DNA of 64,000 bases from NCBI GenBank assembly GCA_003151815.1, contig PLYN01000024.1, positions 1-64,000 of the forward strand, read 5' to 3'. Below the pieces are notes generated by a model, which was not told the DNA's origin, ran no database searches, and saw only the letters and a list, made by a program, of their open reading frames with translations. The position numbers were made by a program, and so were the translations under genes. Shown piece by piece: positions 60,540-64,000 of this stretch. Position 1 is the first letter of the stretch, and each line of letters opens with the position of its first letter. Source of the stretch: Bacteroidota bacterium (GTDB lineage: Bacteria; Bacteroidota; Bacteroidia; 2-12-FULL-35-15).

Positions 60540-61400
60540 ATGATTTTAATTGCAGATAGTGGTTCTACTAAAACAGATTGGATTCTAACGGATGAAAACA
60601 AAAATAAAACCCGTTATAGTACCGTTGGCTATAATCCCTATTTTATAGATTCGGAAAGCATTTATGATTCTATTACTCTTAAATTAAAATCTCAATTGGA
60701 TGGAGCAACAGTAAAAAAGGTTTTTTTTTATGGCGCAGGTTGTTCAACTCCGGAAAAAGTAGCTATTGTTTATAATGCATTATCCAAATGTTTTCCCAAT
60801 TCAGAAGTATTTGTTGAACATGATCTGTTAGGTGCTGCCAAAGCTTTATTGGGAGATAACAGAGGTTTTGCCGCTATCATCGGTACGGGTTCCAATACCT
60901 GTATTTATAATGGGATCGGAATTGTAAAAAATATTGATTCATTGGGATACCTTCTTGGTGATGAAGGAAGTGGTAGTTATATTGGAAAAAAAATTGTCAA
61001 GGATTTTATGAGAGGTTATATGCCTCCGGAATTGTTCGATAAATTTAGTAAGACCTATCAACTTAGTAACGAAGATATTTTTGATTCAATATATCATACA
61101 ACATTTCCTAATCGTTTTCTGGCAAGCTTTTGCAAGTTTGCTGACGAAAATAAGGAACATGAATATATAAAAAATATTGTGAGAGAATCATTCAATGATC
61201 TTTTTAAAAATTTGGTGAGCAGGTATCCCGGCTATGAAAAATATAACTTTAATTGTGTTGGATCGGTAGGTTATATATTTAAGGACATATTAAAAGAAGT
61301 TGCCAAATCATATAAAATGGAAATAGGTAAAATGATATCTTCTCCTATCGAAGATTTAGTAAACTATCATTTCAATCAAAAAACAATAATTAAAAAATAA
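60540..61400 (+). CDS. BadF/BadG-type ATPase, N-acetylglucosamine-kinase-like
   Basis: MILIADSGSTKTDWILTDENKNK; RGFAAIIGTGSNTCIYNG; LGYLLGDEGSGSYIGKKIVKDFM. Confidence 0.88.
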   Translation: MILIADSGSTKTDWILTDENKNKTRYSTVGYNPYFIDSESIYDSITLKLKSQLDGATVKKVFFYGAGCSTPEKVAIVYNALSKCFPNSEVFVEHDLLGAAKALLGDNRGFAAIIGTGSNTCIYNGIGIVKNIDSLGYLLGDEGSGSYIGKKIVKDFMRGYMPPELFDKFSKTYQLSNEDIFDSIYHTTFPNRFLASFCKFADENKEHEYIKNIVRESFNDLFKNLVSRYPGYEKYNFNCVGSVGYIFKDILKEVAKSYKMEIGKMISSPIEDLVNYHFNQKTIIKK

Positions 61401-61405
61401 AAAGA

Positions 61406-62830
61406 ATGACAAAAATTAAATTCGGAACCGATGGTTGGCGCGCTATAATAGCCAAAGACTTCACAGTTGATAATGTTGCAAGAGTTGCTGAGGCAACCGC
61501 ACAATGGCTTTTAAAGAATTATGCGCAACCATCGGTAGTGTTGGGTCATGATAGCAGGTTTGGAGGAGAGTTATTCGCTGAAACTACAGGTAAGGTATTA
61601 TGTAATCATGGCATTAAAGTTTATTTAGCCAAAGGTTTGGTATCAACTCCTATGATATCTCTGGGCACACTGAGGAAACAAGCCGATATTGGAATTATCA
61701 TTACTGCAAGTCATAATCCACCATCTTACAATGGTTTTAAAATAAAAGGTTTTTATGGTGGTCCTTTGCTTCCGGAGAAAATTGAAGAGATAGAAACATT
61801 GATCCCTGAAAAGAATCTGATTGACATTGATAAATTAAATTTAAAAGATTTTAAGGATCAGGGTCTTTTGGAAAATATTGATCTGGAAACAATGTATTGT
61901 AATCATGTTGAAGATAACTTCGATCTTGAAACCATTCGTAAATCAGGACTTCGTTTGGGTTATGATGCTATGTATGGTGCAGGGCAAAATGTAATAAAAC
62001 GTTTACTGCCCGAAACAACGATGCTTCATTGTGATGATAATCCTTCTTTTCACGGTCAGGCACCGGAACCTATTCATAAAAATTTACAGGAATTTTCTAC
62101 GTTAATTAAAACATCGAAAAATATTGATTGTGGTTTAGCTACCGATGGAGATGCTGACAGAATAGGTTTGTATGATAGTGAAGGAAATTTTATAGACTCT
62201 AACCATATTATTTTATTGTTGATCAAATATTTATATGAGCAAAAAGGAATGAGAGGCAAAGTAGTTACTGCTTTTTCGGTTAGTCCGAAGATTGGTAAGA
62301 TGTGTAAATATTTAGGTTTAGAGCAAGAGGTAACGAAGATCGGTTTTAAATATATTGCAAGCATCATGATCTCAGAAGATGTATTATTGGGCGGAGAAGA
62401 GTCGGGAGGTATTGCCATCAAAGGCCATATTCCTGAACGGGATGGAATATGGATCGGCTTAACGATCTTGGAATACATGGCGAAATCAGGGAAATCATTG
62501 CAAGAGCTTATAAAGGATGTATATGCTATTGTAGGACCTTTTGCATTTGAACGCTCAGATCTGCATTTGGAAGAAGAACTTAAAAATGAGATCGTAGAAA
62601 ATTGTAAAAATAATGTGTACAAAAATTTTGGCGATTACAAAGTACTAAAAGTAGAAACTACAGATGGCTTTAAGTATTTTTTCAATGATGATGAATGGTT
62701 GATGATCCGTGCTTCAGGAACAGAACCTGTTCTGAGAAATTATGCAGAATCCAGCACATCGGAAAAAACCTTTGCAATTTTAAAAGCTGCCGAGAAAACA
62801 TTGCTAAAGAAAGTTGCAGAAGTGATTTAG
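61406..62830 (+). CDS. Phosphoglucomutase/phosphomannomutase family protein
   Basis: KFGTDGWRAIIAKDF; GIIITASHNPPSYNGFKIKG; GLATDGDADRIGLYD; GGEESGGIAIKGHIPERDGIW; RASGTEPVLRNYAES. Confidence 0.95.
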   Translation: MTKIKFGTDGWRAIIAKDFTVDNVARVAEATAQWLLKNYAQPSVVLGHDSRFGGELFAETTGKVLCNHGIKVYLAKGLVSTPMISLGTLRKQADIGIIITASHNPPSYNGFKIKGFYGGPLLPEKIEEIETLIPEKNLIDIDKLNLKDFKDQGLLENIDLETMYCNHVEDNFDLETIRKSGLRLGYDAMYGAGQNVIKRLLPETTMLHCDDNPSFHGQAPEPIHKNLQEFSTLIKTSKNIDCGLATDGDADRIGLYDSEGNFIDSNHIILLLIKYLYEQKGMRGKVVTAFSVSPKIGKMCKYLGLEQEVTKIGFKYIASIMISEDVLLGGEESGGIAIKGHIPERDGIWIGLTILEYMAKSGKSLQELIKDVYAIVGPFAFERSDLHLEEELKNEIVENCKNNVYKNFGDYKVLKVETTDGFKYFFNDDEWLMIRASGTEPVLRNYAESSTSEKTFAILKAAEKTLLKKVAEVI

Positions 62831-62852
62831 TGATCTCAAATAAAATTATCAT

Positions 62853-62887
62853 AAAAAAATATCGTTCTTTAAGGACGATATTTTTTT
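62853..62887. terminator. Intrinsic terminator
   Basis: AAAAAAATATCGT (62853-62865) / ACGATATTTTTTT (62875-62887), perfect 13-bp stem. Confidence 0.85.
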
Positions 62888-62945
62888 GTGTTAAAAATTT
62901 TTATAGAAGTATATTTACCAAGTTATATATGCCTTAGGAAATTTA

Positions 62946-63386
62946 TTAATTTAAATCACCTTCAACAAGTTTTTTCAAACCTTCTAATATTTTATCCCAA
63001 CCTTTCTGAGATCTTTGAAATCTTTTTTCTGCCCCTTCTCCTATACCAATGTCATCTGTAATAGATAAGGTAGTTACTCCGTTTTCATAAATTAATTCGT
63101 CAGTTACTGTAGAAAAGTTGGACGAATTATCACTACTTCCACCATTCTTTAAAATGTATTGTAAAAGCTTTTCAGGTTCTATTTTTACTATTTTACCCTT
63201 CATTTCTATTTTTTTTATTAGAAATATTTTCCCTTTAAAGGTGATAGAACTTCCTGCTTTCCATTCGGAAAAAACTTCACAATTAAAAAAATATTTCTTT
63301 GTCTTTTCCGGGTTGGTAAGTGCATCCCAAACTTGGGAAGGCTTTGCCTTAATGGCTACTTTTTTCTTTACAATAAATTCATTCAT
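62946..63386 (-). CDS. SRPBCC / AHSA1-like domain protein
   Basis: VKKKVAIKAKPSQVWDALTNPEKTKKYFFNCEVFSEWKAGSSITFKG ... QKGWDKILEGLKKLVEGDL. Confidence 0.9.
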   Translation of the reverse strand: MNEFIVKKKVAIKAKPSQVWDALTNPEKTKKYFFNCEVFSEWKAGSSITFKGKIFLIKKIEMKGKIVKIEPEKLLQYILKNGGSSDNSSNFSTVTDELIYENGVTTLSITDDIGIGEGAEKRFQRSQKGWDKILEGLKKLVEGDLN

Positions 63387-63435
63387 AACATTCCGGGATT
63401 AATAATTTTAATATTTGGGTCATTGACCGCAATTC

Positions 63436-64000
63436 TTATTCCAAAATAAGTTTTTTGGTTGTTGAACTCGTTGTAGATTGTATGGTTAGAAAATAAATTC
63501 CGGGTTCTTTGTCTGAAATGTCAATAGTAGATTGTCCGATTGGTAAATTGGATGAATACACTTTTTCTCCAAGAAGATTTTTTATTTCAATGGAAGAAAT
63601 TTTTTCCGAACACTTGACAGTAAATTTTCCGGAAGAAGGATTAGGGTAAATTGTTATTTGTTCATTTTTTGATGCTAACTGATTTATCCCTGTTACTGCT
63701 TGATTGGTAGTATTACTATGCGATTTTAAATAAGTGTTTTGTGTTCTTATTGGCGTACAATTAAAACCAAACGCATCTATGCGCCAATTGCCATTAGGAT
63801 AATTTGCATAGTTAGGGTCTGTACTTGAAAGACCTGTTGTATTTACCAATACATGCCAGTTGCCGGTATTATTATCATCTCTTAAAAATGAATATCCTGT
63901 TATTGGATTTGTTTGTCCGCTTTCAACTGCATAGGCATTCCAAGAAAAATTAGAACCGCTTTTCTGAACAAACATTGATTGATGATAAGGGCTTTGTGTG
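63436..64000 (-). CDS. C-terminal part of a secreted T9SS type-A protein, 5' end beyond the window
   Basis: CTD IYPNPSSGKFTVKCSEKISSIEIKNLLGEKVYSSNLPIGQSTIDISDKEPGIYFLTIQSTTSSTTKKLILE; the frame stays open (..TQSPYHQSM) from 63975 to the window edge. Confidence 0.8.
   Translation of the reverse strand, partial: TQSPYHQSMFVQKSGSNFSWNAYAVESGQTNPITGYSFLRDDNNTGNWHVLVNTTGLSSTDPNYANYPNGNWRIDAFGFNCTPIRTQNTYLKSHSNTTNQAVTGINQLASKNEQITIYPNPSSGKFTVKCSEKISSIEIKNLLGEKVYSSNLPIGQSTIDISDKEPGIYFLTIQSTTSSTTKKLILE

Noticed and set aside
62074-62622. 182-aa minus-strand ORF opposite the phosphohexomutase
   Set aside because: Fully antisense to a strongly conserved enzyme; no recognisable domain.
44399-62830. 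Interpretation of the region as a classical polysaccharide utilisation locus
   Set aside because: No SusC/SusD pair or SGBP-like lipoprotein is present in the window; the genes are better described individually.

Overview
This 64-kb window looks like a Bacteroidota chromosome segment: low GC, type IX secretion (T9SS) C-terminal sorting domains, and FkbM, TamB and PorP-type families. It opens with a tRNA 3' end. That end carries a small integrated unit with a tyrosine-recombinase gene (minus strand, open to the window edge and therefore absent from the ORF track), a 13-bp att-like direct repeat, and the stub of a second integrase. Next come a giant T9SS type-B surface protein, a vanadium-haloperoxidase/FG-GAP gene pair, and a compact restriction-modification operon. 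That operon ends in a small two-TM (SLATT-like) protein and is bounded by TGTTAGCGGT/ACCGCTAACA inverted repeats next to attC-like foldable DNA. The middle holds a polysaccharide export cluster and housekeeping genes (rnhB, tsaD, lpxD-like, tamB, ribBA). From about 41 to 63 kb there is a glycan-oriented region: CotH, two paralogous secreted glycosidases, a GT/GH57 pair, GH26, a GlcNAc-kinase-like protein and a phosphohexomutase. Its intergenic regions contain repeated, apparently regulatory DNA, including an AATCGC triplet phased at exactly 21 bp in front of both paralogous glycosidase genes. Functional calls come from motif and family recognition by eye; no database search was run.
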